Shown here: positions 1-6,118 of the stretch, piece after piece
Layout of the letters: each line of letters begins with the position of its first letter
Position numbering within the stretch: position 1 is the first letter of the stretch
Assembly (NCBI GenBank): GCA_900551305.1
Contig: URVK01000087.1
Span: 1-6,723 of the forward strand
Length of the DNA: 6,723 nucleotides
Source of the DNA: an uncultured Collinsella sp.
GTDB lineage: Bacteria; Actinomycetota; Coriobacteriia; Coriobacteriales; Coriobacteriaceae
Reading direction: 5' to 3'
Notes under the pieces: generated by a model
What the model was told of the DNA's origin: nothing
Databases searched by the model: none
What the model saw: only the letters and a program-made list of their open reading frames with translations
Made by a program: the position numbers and the translations under genes

Positions 1-32
1 GGACCTCGGTTTTGGCAAAGGGGGTTTATTAG

Positions 33-734
33 CGCCAGCCGATCGCCATCACCGAGATTGACTCTCGTACCGGTTCGGTGCTGTACCAGCACACCGACAA
101 TCCCTCACAGGTGCTTACCGAGGGCGAGGCCGCCGCGGTCACCGATGTTCTGTCCGGCGTCATGCAGGGCGGCGGTACGGGTGCTGCCGGTGCCCTGAGC
201 GTCAACCAGCCCTATGCCGGCAAGACGGGCACCACCGACAACACCACCAACCTGTGGTTCTGCGGCTATACCCCGCAGCTGGCGTGCGCCCTGTGGACCG
301 GCTATTCCGCGGGCGAGATCCCCATCCAAAAATACGGCACGGACCTGCTGGGCGACAGCACCAACCTGCCTGTCTTTAAGCGGTTTATGAACACCGTTCT
401 GACCGGTACCGAGCGCGAGGAGTTTGCGACCGGAACGGCGCCCACCTACAAGAACAACAGCGTCTGGAAGTTCTACGGCACCAACAACTCCAAGAAGACG
501 GAGAACGACGACAAGGACGAGGACGAGGACGAAGAGGAAACCACCACAACGACTACCACGACGACCACGACCACCGAGACCACGGGTGGCGACACCACCG
601 GCGGCACCGGTACGACCGGTGGCTCGACGGGCGGCTCAACTGGTGGTTCGACCGGCGGCGATGGCGGCACGCCTACGCCCACGCCTACGCCCACTCCCGA
701 CCCCTCGCCCACGCCTGACGATACGGTCGGCTAG
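33..734 (+). CDS. Class A penicillin-binding protein (transglycosylase/transpeptidase), C-terminal part only
   Basis: C-terminal part of a bifunctional peptidoglycan synthase, which polymerises glycan strands and cross-links stem peptides on the outer face of the membrane. Only the end of the transpeptidase domain is present. The third penicillin-binding motif, KTG followed by T, is encoded at 222-230, in the family context YAGKTGTTDNTTNLWFCGYT. The glycosyltransferase domain and the SxxK and SxN motifs lie outside the window. After about residue 130 the protein becomes low complexity: an Asp/Glu run (507-539), twelve Thr (540-575), GGST repeats (618-653) and Pro-Thr repeats to the TAG stop. 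Such tails are usual for wall-spanning extensions of actinobacterial and Gram-positive PBPs. The frame is open from 33 but has TAG at 30-32, immediately before the RQPIAITEI segment that normally follows a conserved FANGG-Y motif. I read this as poor sequence at a contig end rather than a true start. The GTG at 78 is internal. It is followed by a strong terminator. Confidence 0.88.
   Translation, partial: RQPIAITEIDSRTGSVLYQHTDNPSQVLTEGEAAAVTDVLSGVMQGGGTGAAGALSVNQPYAGKTGTTDNTTNLWFCGYTPQLACALWTGYSAGEIPIQKYGTDLLGDSTNLPVFKRFMNTVLTGTEREEFATGTAPTYKNNSVWKFYGTNNSKKTENDDKDEDEDEEETTTTTTTTTTTTETTGGDTTGGTGTTGGSTGGSTGGSTGGDGGTPTPTPTPTPDPSPTPDDTVG
507..731 (+). repeat. Low-complexity repeat tract encoding the acidic/poly-Thr/GGST/PT tail of the PBP
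   Basis: Four kinds of compositional tract follow each other: Asp/Glu (507-539), twelve Thr codons (540-575), Gly/Thr/Ser with three tandem 12-base GGST units (618-653), and Pro-Thr/Pro-Asp/Pro-Ser units (669-731). Synonymous codons are mixed within each tract (ACC, ACA, ACG, ACT for Thr; GGT/GGC and TCG/TCA for the GGST units). The peptide pattern is therefore conserved beyond a simple DNA microsatellite, although the 12-base units could still change copy number. Confidence 0.85.
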
Positions 735-756
735 AAATCATCCGGCCATAAGCAAC

Positions 757-802
757 AAGGCCCCCGAGCAGCTTATTAAACTGCTCGGGGGCCTTTTAGT
801 TT
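757..802 (+). terminator. Rho-independent terminator of the PBP gene
   Basis: A perfect 15-base-pair stem (757-771 with 781-795) encloses a 9-base loop and is followed by TTTTAGTTT. It starts 22 bases after the PBP stop codon. The T-rich side is on the + strand, so it mainly serves the PBP gene. Confidence 0.93.
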
Positions 803-838
803 AAAGCGACCTGGTGGGCGGTCTTTATACCGGCAAAC

Positions 839-874
839 AAAAAAAGGGGGTACCGACCAACGTCGATACCCCTT
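839..874 (-). terminator. Rho-independent terminator of argR
   Basis: Read on the - strand, AAGGGGTATCGAC (874-862) pairs with GTCGGTACCCCCTT (857-844) across a GTTG loop, with one bulged base and one G-U pair. A run of seven T (complement of 839-845) follows the stem. It begins 48 bases after the argR stop and faces the PBP terminator, so the 735-922 gap is a convergent intergenic region with no gene. Confidence 0.88.
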
Positions 875-922
875 ACAAGCCACTATGTCACGCACACAGT
901 GCCGAGCGCACGACCCGCACGC

Positions 923-1360
923 CTACTTGCGAGAATTGCTCAGCTTATTGATCAGCGCCTCAAGACGCTCGCCGTCCTCGGCCGTCTGGGCAATAACCAA
1001 AATCGTATCGTTGCCGGCAAGCGAGCCAAGCACATCGGGCAGCTCTGCCGCATCAACGGCGGCGGCGATGCCGGAAGCCGTGCCAGGCTGAGCCTTGATC
1101 ATAACCAGATTATCGGTGCGCAGAACGCCCGTTACGAGCTCGGAAACCATACGCTGCAGGTGCAGGTCCTCTGCCAGAACATAGATGCCCTCAGGGAGCT
1201 TACGCAGCCCCATATCGGCAATATCGCGAGAGACAGTCGCCTGCGTGCAATCAAAGCCCATAGCGCGGAGCTCATCGACCAGCACGCGCTGCGTGCGGAC
1301 GTCCTTATTGCGCACAATATCTCTAATGGCATCCTGGCGCCCATTGCGTTTTTTAGCCAT
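923..1360 (-). CDS. argR: Arginine repressor, ArgR/AhrC family
   Basis: Transcription factor of the ArgR family, which binds DNA as a hexamer with L-arginine as corepressor and controls arginine biosynthesis and catabolism genes. The N-terminal winged helix-turn-helix is clear (residues 5-62), with the recognition motif TQATVSRDI at 39-47. The C-terminal oligomerisation and ligand domain (about 70-145) has GTASGIAAAVD and GSLAGNDTI. Against E. coli ArgR (numbering from memory), Asp113 is kept (D103) and Asp129 is kept (D118), but Asp128 is Asn (N117) and Gln106 is Ser (S96). I chose the ATG at 1360 (145 residues, normal for the family) because GGAGAGAGGG lies 5 bases before it and MAKKR begins like other members. 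A TTG at 1393 would add 11 residues but has no comparable ribosome binding site. It stands alone at the end of the - strand gene series and has its own terminator. The ligand is inferred from family membership. Confidence 0.93.
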   Translation of the reverse strand: MAKKRNGRQDAIRDIVRNKDVRTQRVLVDELRAMGFDCTQATVSRDIADMGLRKLPEGIYVLAEDLHLQRMVSELVTGVLRTDNLVMIKAQPGTASGIAAAVDAAELPDVLGSLAGNDTILVIAQTAEDGERLEALINKLSNSRK

Positions 1361-1393
1361 ACAAACCCTCTCTCCAAAAGATGGCGGAGACAA

Positions 1394-1408
1394 TCAATCA
1401 GTGATTGA
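1394..1408. promoter_or_regulatory. Palindrome upstream of argR, candidate operator
   Basis: TCAATCA-G-TGATTGA is a perfect 7+1+7 palindrome located 34-48 bases before the argR ATG. Short AT-rich dyads there fit an autoregulatory operator, and ArgR genes often repress themselves. The sequence is not the canonical TGAAT-N-ATTCA ARG box, so the assignment is an inference. It overlaps the next dyad (1405-1428). Confidence 0.35.
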
Positions 1409-1428
1409 ATAGTTTAACGCTATTTGAA
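1405..1428. promoter_or_regulatory. Imperfect dyad upstream of argR, candidate operator or leader hairpin
   Basis: TTGAATAG at 1405-1412 and CTATTTGAA at 1420-1428 form a near-palindrome around a 7-base centre, with a 5-base-pair core of AATAG with CTATT. Both arms contain TTGAA, close to ARG-box half sites, but the spacing is not canonical. No convincing -35/-10 pair could be assigned nearby. Confidence 0.28.
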
Positions 1429-1452
1429 GGCTTTTGTGTATAAGAACGCATT

Positions 1453-1482
1453 TCGAAACAATTCTATGCAAATTTGTTTCGA
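1453..1482. repeat. Inverted repeat in the glycosyltransferase-argR gap
   Basis: TCGAAACAA (1453-1461) and TTGTTTCGA (1474-1482) are perfect 9-base inverted arms around a 12-base centre. On the - strand it begins 11 bases after the glycosyltransferase stop and lies about 100 bases before argR. No T-run follows on the - strand, so it is not a standard intrinsic terminator. It could be a regulator-binding site or an mRNA 3' end structure. Confidence 0.5.
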
Positions 1483-1492
1483 GATGAGCCGT

Positions 1493-2533
1493 TTAGGCGG
1501 TTTTTGCGCCCGTCCGGTTAAGAAAAGCTGCCAGATGCGTACACATCACGCAGCGCGCGGGCTTGGCGCTGGCGATCGGCCCAAACAACAGACCGAGCCC
1601 CCGATGGTTATCCTTGAGCGCGGCGACCATCTGACGGGTTCGAGGCGCCTCGAGCATATCACGCATACGGGCGGAACGCTCGATTGACGACACCCCATGC
1701 GGGCTCAGACACAAATTCTCGATGCAGGCGACCAGTCCGGCAAAGTAGAACTTTTGGGTTGCCAGCTTGAGCCGACCACCGCTATCTGCTTCCGAGAGTG
1801 AGTCCGTAAGCTCGTCGAGCGCCCGGGTGTCATCGGATACCTTGGCATACATGGTGGGATCAAAGGCATCTGTAAGCTTAGGTGCCGCCGCGTGGAAACA
1901 AGCGTCGCCGCATCCGGAGACGCGCTGCGCCCGCGAGAGCGAGCACGCCATAAACCCAACTGTGCGAAACGCCTTGTCGTACAAAAGGCATGCCTCAAAC
2001 AGCGGACGGCTATACATCACGCCAGAGGTCTGAACGACTAGGCCGCCTAAAATCAACTGGGACAGCCCGGTCACCATCGAAGATTTGCTATCAATGGAAA
2101 TATGAGCAGCATCCAAGACGCGCGAATGGCGCTCTCGATGTGCATCATAGCGGTCGAGCGACACCGTGGGGAGCACTATGTCTGCCGTAGTATCGCACGC
2201 GATATCGACCATCTTGGAAAGAGACTGCGGAGCAAACCACTCATCGGCGTTCATGGCGATGATTTGAGAGCCGCGCGAGGCAGCAAAACCGGCACGAAGA
2301 CAAGCGCCGCGCTTCGCGTCCTCGACGTCAATCAAATCAATATGGATGTCCCTGTCGGCAGCAACTTGAAGCGAATGGCGCACACCGGGCGCAGCATCGC
2401 GGCAGACAACGACAATCTGCAAATCGTAGAGGTCTTGGTTCTGGATACTCTCGAGCGCACGCATCGCATAGCTGGGCGAACCTTCTACCACAAGGATCAC
2501 CGAAAGTCGCGGATGCGAGCCACGTCGAACCAA
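1493..2533 (-). CDS. Glycosyltransferase family 2-like protein, divergent
   Basis: Predicted GT-A fold glycosyltransferase, which would move a sugar from a nucleotide-sugar to an unknown acceptor; 346 residues, with no signal peptide or obvious membrane segment, so probably cytoplasmic. The N-terminal part follows the family pattern: a first beta strand LSVILVV (10-16), then a segment like RALESIQNQDLYDLQIVVV (25-43), and the RGACLRAGFAASRG helix (75-88). The segment IIAMNADEWFAP (91-102) sits where GT2 enzymes have the metal-binding DxD. Here it reads N-A-D (95-97), so the first Asp is missing. Beyond about residue 120 I recognise no motif. The start is a TTG preceded by GAGAGGA with 8 bases between. 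An in-frame TGA lies further upstream with no ATG after it, so no longer form is possible. It is 161 bases after truA and 132 bases before argR, with no obvious promoter of its own. Substrate and pathway are unknown; wall or capsule glycan work is only a guess. Confidence 0.72.
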   Translation of the reverse strand: MVRRGSHPRLSVILVVEGSPSYAMRALESIQNQDLYDLQIVVVCRDAAPGVRHSLQVAADRDIHIDLIDVEDAKRGACLRAGFAASRGSQIIAMNADEWFAPQSLSKMVDIACDTTADIVLPTVSLDRYDAHRERHSRVLDAAHISIDSKSSMVTGLSQLILGGLVVQTSGVMYSRPLFEACLLYDKAFRTVGFMACSLSRAQRVSGCGDACFHAAAPKLTDAFDPTMYAKVSDDTRALDELTDSLSEADSGGRLKLATQKFYFAGLVACIENLCLSPHGVSSIERSARMRDMLEAPRTRQMVAALKDNHRGLGLLFGPIASAKPARCVMCTHLAAFLNRTGAKTA

Positions 2534-2541
2534 GTTATCCG

Positions 2542-2548
2542 TCCTCTC
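2542..2548 (-). promoter_or_regulatory. Ribosome binding site for the TTG-started glycosyltransferase gene
   Basis: GAGAGGA on the - strand lies 8 bases before the TTG at 2533. It decides the start, since no ATG or GTG is available in frame near the N-terminal beta strand. Confidence 0.55.
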
Positions 2549-2694
2549 GACAGCAGTGAATCAAACTGTCGTTCATGGTACACCCCGGCAATAAAAGCAA
2601 TGAGACACCGGTTGTATTGCACGCCAAGAACAGATGTTGCACACGCGCAGCCCACAGATGACAGGTGCCGACGCACGACGCGCCGAGCCCTCCC

Positions 2695-3519
2695 CTAGTC
2701 GAGCACGACAAGCTCGGCGGGATCGTAATCCACGCCCATAAACGTAAGGCCGCAGGCAGGAGCCGTGGGGCCCGCAGCGGTACGGTCGCAAGCATCGATG
2801 ACCTCGCGCATCCACTCGGGTTCACGGCGATGCATGCCAATCTCGACAAGCGTGCCCACGATCGTGCGGACCATCGAATGCAGAAACGCATTGCCCTCGA
2901 TGGTAAACGTCAGGATGTCCTCGCCAAACGCAACCTCATGGCCAAACTCGGCACGCATCACGCAGCGGTGCGTGGGCTTGCCCACGGCAGACGCCACCTT
3001 GCAAAAGCTCTTGAAGTCCTGCTCGCCCAGCAGCGCGGGACAGGCCGCAGACATCGCCTCAACATCCAATGGGTAGCGATGCCACCACACCGCACCGCGC
3101 GAAAGCACAGGGCGCGCGTCGCGATCGGCAATACGGTACGTATACGTACGGGAACGCGCATCAAAGCGTGCAGAAAAGCCTTTACGGGCCTTGTAGACCT
3201 CGTTTATGGCGATATCTTTGGGCAGGAGGGCATCCATAGCCCTCAGCCACCTACGGCGCGTCAAAGCCAACTCAGCGTCCGTTACGGGCACGCTGATAAA
3301 CTGTGCCACCGCATGCACGCCGGCATCGGTACGTCCCGCACACGTCAGGTCGATCGGGCGGCGCAGGAGCGTCTCGATAGCGCGGCGCAACTCGCCCGCA
3401 ACCGTCGTCTGACCGGGCTGCTCGGCAAAGCCGCTGTAGGACGAGCCATCGTAGGCCACGCGGAAAACGAGCGTGGCATCGAGCTCGGGAATCGAATTGA
3501 AATCAGACGGCGCGGTCAT
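2695..3519 (-). CDS. truA: tRNA pseudouridine(38-40) synthase TruA
   Basis: Converts uridines 38, 39 and 40 in the anticodon arm of tRNAs to pseudouridine, which supports accurate decoding; a cytoplasmic enzyme, usually a dimer. The 274-residue length fits the family. The substrate-recognition start VAYDGSSYSGF is at 21-31, and the catalytic loop CAGRTDAGVHA at 60-70 contains the nucleophile Asp65. The second half carries the usual TYRIADR, FCKVAS and HSMVRTIVGTLVEIG segments. The usual GWQ-Q after YDG is GFAEQ here, a mild deviation. I chose the ATG at 3519 because GGGAG lies 5 bases upstream; the TTG at 3534 has no ribosome binding site. It lies 92 bases after rplQ with a terminator between, and no clear promoter, so expression by readthrough from the ribosomal operon is likely. 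Stop is TAG. Confidence 0.96.
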   Translation of the reverse strand: MTAPSDFNSIPELDATLVFRVAYDGSSYSGFAEQPGQTTVAGELRRAIETLLRRPIDLTCAGRTDAGVHAVAQFISVPVTDAELALTRRRWLRAMDALLPKDIAINEVYKARKGFSARFDARSRTYTYRIADRDARPVLSRGAVWWHRYPLDVEAMSAACPALLGEQDFKSFCKVASAVGKPTHRCVMRAEFGHEVAFGEDILTFTIEGNAFLHSMVRTIVGTLVEIGMHRREPEWMREVIDACDRTAAGPTAPACGLTFMGVDYDPAELVVLD

Positions 3520-3554
3520 GGACGCTCCCAACAAACAGGCAATGGCATTTCGAC

Positions 3555-3585
3555 AAAAAAAGAGGGGTACGCGAACGTACCCCTC
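3555..3585 (-). terminator. Rho-independent terminator after rplQ (possible attenuator before truA)
   Basis: Read on the - strand, GAGGGGTACG (3585-3576), loop TTCG and CGTACCCCTC (3571-3562) form a perfect 10-base-pair stem with a stable tetraloop. Seven T follow. It lies 26 bases after the rplQ stop and ends 35 bases before the truA ATG. Confidence 0.95.
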
Positions 3586-3611
3586 GAATATAGCCTATGC
3601 AGACGGATTGT

Positions 3612-4079
3612 CTACTCAGCGGTCTCCTCAGCAGGAGCCTCCTCGGCAGCCTCGACCTTCTTGGGAGCAGCGGCCTTCTTGGGGGCCGGAGCAGCCTTCT
3701 TAGCCTTAGGCGTGCAAGGCTCGGTGACGAGCTCCATGATAACGATGGGAGCGTTGTCGCCCTTGCGGTTACCGAGCTTCATGATGCGGGTGTAACCGCC
3801 GTTGCGGTCCTGCCACATGCCCTGAGCAGCCTTGTCGAAGATCTCGGCAACGAGCTGCTTATCGCCGAGCTTGGCGATAGCCAGACGACGAGAGTGCAGG
3901 TCGCCCTTCTTGGCCCAGGTGATGATCGGATCGACGACCGAACGCAGCGCCTTAGCGCGGGTCTCGGTGGTCTTGATGCGGTCGTTCTCGAAGAGGGCCT
4001 TAGCAAGGCTCTTCTTCATGGCCTTGGTGTGGCTCGCATCGGTGCCGAGCTTCAGGCCCTTCTTAACGTTATGACGCAT
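3612..4079 (-). CDS. rplQ: 50S ribosomal protein L17
   Basis: Large-subunit protein near the polypeptide exit tunnel. The conserved core fills residues 1-120: MRHNVKKGLKLGTDASHTKA at the N-terminus, the FENDRIKTTETRAKALR helix region (30-46), and the GGYTRIMKLGNRKGDNAPI segment (94-112) with the terminal IMELV strand. Residues 121-155 are an extra tail rich in Ala, Lys and Pro, then Glu, probably disordered; similar tails occur in actinobacterial L17. The ATG is preceded by AGGAGA. It is the last gene of the alpha operon, 30 bases after rpoA, and is followed by a strong terminator. Confidence 0.98.
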   Translation of the reverse strand: MRHNVKKGLKLGTDASHTKAMKKSLAKALFENDRIKTTETRAKALRSVVDPIITWAKKGDLHSRRLAIAKLGDKQLVAEIFDKAAQGMWQDRNGGYTRIMKLGNRKGDNAPIVIMELVTEPCTPKAKKAAPAPKKAAAPKKVEAAEEAPAEETAE

Positions 4080-4109
4080 GGTCTAGTTTCTCCTCAAATA
4101 TGCGAAGCA

Positions 4110-5051
4110 TTAAGCCTTCAGGCTCAGGCCCATGGACTCAAGCTTGTCCTTCACTTCCTCGATCGACTTAACACCGAAGTTACGGATGTTGAGCAGATCG
4201 TTCTCCGAGAACTCAACGAGCTGACGGACCGAGTGAATGCTGGCGCGCTTAAGGCAGTTGTAAGAACGGACGGAAAGGTCCAGATCCTCGATCTGCTTGT
4301 CCAGCTCGGCGTTGTCGTTGGTGACCTCGGGAGCGAAGATCGAAGCCTCCTCCTCGACCTCGGGGGTCTCGGCAAGGTTCATAAAGGCAGCCATATGCTG
4401 GTTAATGATATTGGCAGCCTGGACCACGGCGTCGCGCGGGGCGATGGAGCCGTTGGTCTCGATCTCGAGGACAAGGCGGTCGTAGTCGGTGTGCTGACCG
4501 ACACGGCAAGCCTCAACGAGCTTGGCGCAACGGGAAACCGGCGAGTACAGCGAGTCGACGTGGATCACACCGATGGGATCGTTGTCGCGCTTGTTGGCCT
4601 CGCCAGAAACATAGCCGCGGCCATAGCCGATGCGCATGCTCATGGTGAGATGGCCACCCTCGGTGAGTGTAGCGATGTGCTGCTCGGGGTTGACCAGCTC
4701 AAACTCGGACGGAATAAAGAAGTCCGCACCGGTGACCTCGCAGGGGCCGTCAACCGAGATGGTGGCGGTCGCCTCGTCGGTCGTGCCGAGAGCCCTGAAG
4801 ACAAGACCCTTGACATTCAGGACGATGTCGGTGACATCCTCGACCATGTTAGGGATGGTCATGAACTCGTGCTGCGCACCATCGATCTGAATAGCCTCGA
4901 CGGCGGCACCCTCGAGCGAGGACAGAAGAACGCGACGAAGGGAGTTACCCAGCGTATCGCCGTAACCACGCTCGAGCGGCTCGACGGAGACACGAGCAGA
5001 CGTCTCGTTGATCTCTTCGACCTGAACCTGAGGCCTAATGAATTCTGACAT
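4110..5051 (-). CDS. rpoA: DNA-directed RNA polymerase subunit alpha
   Basis: The alpha subunit nucleates RNA polymerase assembly through its N-terminal domain and contacts UP elements and activators through its C-terminal domain. The 313-residue length is normal. The alpha-NTD (about 1-230) has the dimerisation motif TLGNSLRRVLLSS (33-45) and ends near NIINQHMAAF. An acidic linker (231-249) leads to the alpha-CTD (about 250-313), with the helix-hairpin-helix region LSVRSYNCLKRA (259-270); Arg262 corresponds to E. coli Arg265, the main DNA contact. NFGVKSIEEVKDKLESMGLSL closes the domain. The start is certain: GGAGG (5058-5062) lies 6 bases before the ATG. It lies between rpsD (32-base gap) and rplQ (30-base gap), the classic order. 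Confidence 0.99.
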   Translation of the reverse strand: MSEFIRPQVQVEEINETSARVSVEPLERGYGDTLGNSLRRVLLSSLEGAAVEAIQIDGAQHEFMTIPNMVEDVTDIVLNVKGLVFRALGTTDEATATISVDGPCEVTGADFFIPSEFELVNPEQHIATLTEGGHLTMSMRIGYGRGYVSGEANKRDNDPIGVIHVDSLYSPVSRCAKLVEACRVGQHTDYDRLVLEIETNGSIAPRDAVVQAANIINQHMAAFMNLAETPEVEEEASIFAPEVTNDNAELDKQIEDLDLSVRSYNCLKRASIHSVRQLVEFSENDLLNIRNFGVKSIEEVKDKLESMGLSLKA

Positions 5052-5083
5052 GTATTACCTCCAGCCTCAGCAGCCCGGATGGA

Positions 5084-5680
5084 CTACTTAGAGTAGAGCT
5101 CGACGATGAGCTGCTCGTTGATATCACCGCTGATCTGCTCACGCGTCGGCAGAGCGAGCACGTTACCAGACAGCTTCTCGATATCGACCTCGAGCCAGCC
5201 AGGGACCTCAAAGCGCTCGGAGGAAATCAGGGCCTCCTTGATGGGGAGGAGGTCACGGAACTTCTCGCCGACAGCGACGACGTCGCCGGCCTTGACGCGG
5301 TAGGACGGGATGTCCACGCGCTTGCCGTTCACGGTGAAGTGACCGTGACGGACGGACTGACGAGCCTCTTTGCGGGTGCGGGCGAAGCCAAGACGGAAGA
5401 CAACGTTGTCGAGGCGAGACTCAAGGATGATCATGAGGTTCTCACCGGTGACGCCGTTCATCTTACGGGCCTTGTTGAAGTAGCCGTGGAACTGCTTCTC
5501 CAGAACGCCATAAATAAACTTGACCTTCTGCTTCTCGCGCAGCTGCATGCCGTACTCAGATTCCTTGCGACGGCGCTTGGGCTGACGGATAGATTCCTTC
5601 TTGCTGCTGTAACCGAGCTCAGCGGGATCGATCCCGAGCTGACGGCAGCGCTTAAGAACAGGAGTCCTGTCGATTGCCAT
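5084..5680 (-). CDS. rpsD: 30S ribosomal protein S4
   Basis: Primary 16S rRNA binding protein that starts assembly of the 5' domain of the small subunit; in several bacteria it also represses its own operon. The 198 residues include the helical N-terminal domain and the S4 RNA-binding domain (about 88-135: SRLDNVVFRLGFARTRKEAR, then HFTVNGKRVDIPSYRVKAGD). The N-terminus (MAIDRTPVLKRCRQLG) has one Cys and lacks the four-Cys zinc site of many S4 proteins, so this is the zinc-independent form. AAGGA lies about 10 bases before the ATG. Gaps are 19 bases to rpsK and 32 to rpoA. Confidence 0.98.
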   Translation of the reverse strand: MAIDRTPVLKRCRQLGIDPAELGYSSKKESIRQPKRRRKESEYGMQLREKQKVKFIYGVLEKQFHGYFNKARKMNGVTGENLMIILESRLDNVVFRLGFARTRKEARQSVRHGHFTVNGKRVDIPSYRVKAGDVVAVGEKFRDLLPIKEALISSERFEVPGWLEVDIEKLSGNVLALPTREQISGDINEQLIVELYSK

Positions 5681-5699
5681 ATTGATACGATCCTTTCAG

Positions 5700-6104
5700 T
5701 TACACGCGGCGACGCTTCTTGGGGCGGCAGCCGTTGTGCGGAATGGGGGTCTTGTCCTGGATGCTCGAGACCTCGAGGCCAGCAGCCTGGAGGGAGCGGA
5801 TGGCGGTCTCACGACCGGAGCCGGGGCCCTTGACGAAGACGGAAACCTTCTTCATACCGTGCTCCATGGCCTGCTTGGCAGCAGCCTCGGCAGCCATCTG
5901 AGCAGCGAACGGCGTGGACTTACGGGAGCCCTTGAAGCCCACCTGGCCAGCCGACTTCCAGGAAATGACGTTGCCCTGGGGATCGGTGATCGAAATGATC
6001 GTGTTGTTGAACGTAGAACGAATGTGAGCCTGGCCCACGGAAATGTTCTTACGGTCCGCGCGCTTCAGACGGGCAGCGCGAACGTTCTTCTTAGCAGTAG
6101 CCAT
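5700..6104 (-). CDS. rpsK: 30S ribosomal protein S11
   Basis: Small-subunit platform protein beside the mRNA exit region, binding 16S rRNA with S7 and S18. All 134 residues fit the family: [19 protein letters not shown] (27-45), [19 protein letters not shown] (51-69), [19 protein letters not shown] (92-110) and the basic tail [12 protein letters not shown]. The ATG is preceded by AAGGAGCG, which overlaps the rpsM stop codon, so translation of the two genes is probably coupled. The gap is 14 bases. Confidence 0.99.
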   Translation of the reverse strand: MATAKKNVRAARLKRADRKNISVGQAHIRSTFNNTIISITDPQGNVISWKSAGQVGFKGSRKSTPFAAQMAAEAAAKQAMEHGMKKVSVFVKGPGSGRETAIRSLQAAGLEVSSIQDKTPIPHNGCRPKKRRRV

Positions 6105-6118
6105 CTATCTAGCGCTCC

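Noticed and set aside
424..804. Arg/Pro-rich + strand frame inside the PBP tail
   Set aside because: It is a shifted reading of the repeat tract that extends into the terminator. The composition comes from the Thr/Pro codons read out of frame.
899..1408. A 169-codon + strand frame opposite argR
   Set aside because: It covers the argR coding strand exactly in antisense and has no recognisable family, whereas argR has clear motifs.
1437..1461. TTGTTT and TATACA on the - strand as an argR promoter
   Set aside because: The spacer is only 13 bases, too short for a normal sigma-70 type promoter, and TTGTTT is already one arm of the inverted repeat.
2102..2698. A 198-codon + strand frame across the start of the glycosyltransferase and the following gap
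   Set aside because: It is antisense to the glycosyltransferase, has no convincing ribosome binding site and no recognised motif.
2535..2891. A 118-codon - strand frame spanning the end of truA and the gap before the glycosyltransferase
   Set aside because: Most of it is truA read out of frame. Only its last 13 codons fall in the gap and are reported as a mini-ORF observation.
2665..3795. A 376-codon open frame on the + strand opposite truA
   Set aside because: It runs antisense through truA, the rplQ terminator and the end of rplQ. The composition is rich in Arg, His and Ala without any domain.
3597..5048. A 483-codon open frame on the + strand opposite rplQ and rpoA
   Set aside because: It mirrors the codon pattern of two certain genes on the other strand and crosses their boundary. 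Its repetitive Leu/Asp/Gly composition is typical of an antisense shadow at high GC.
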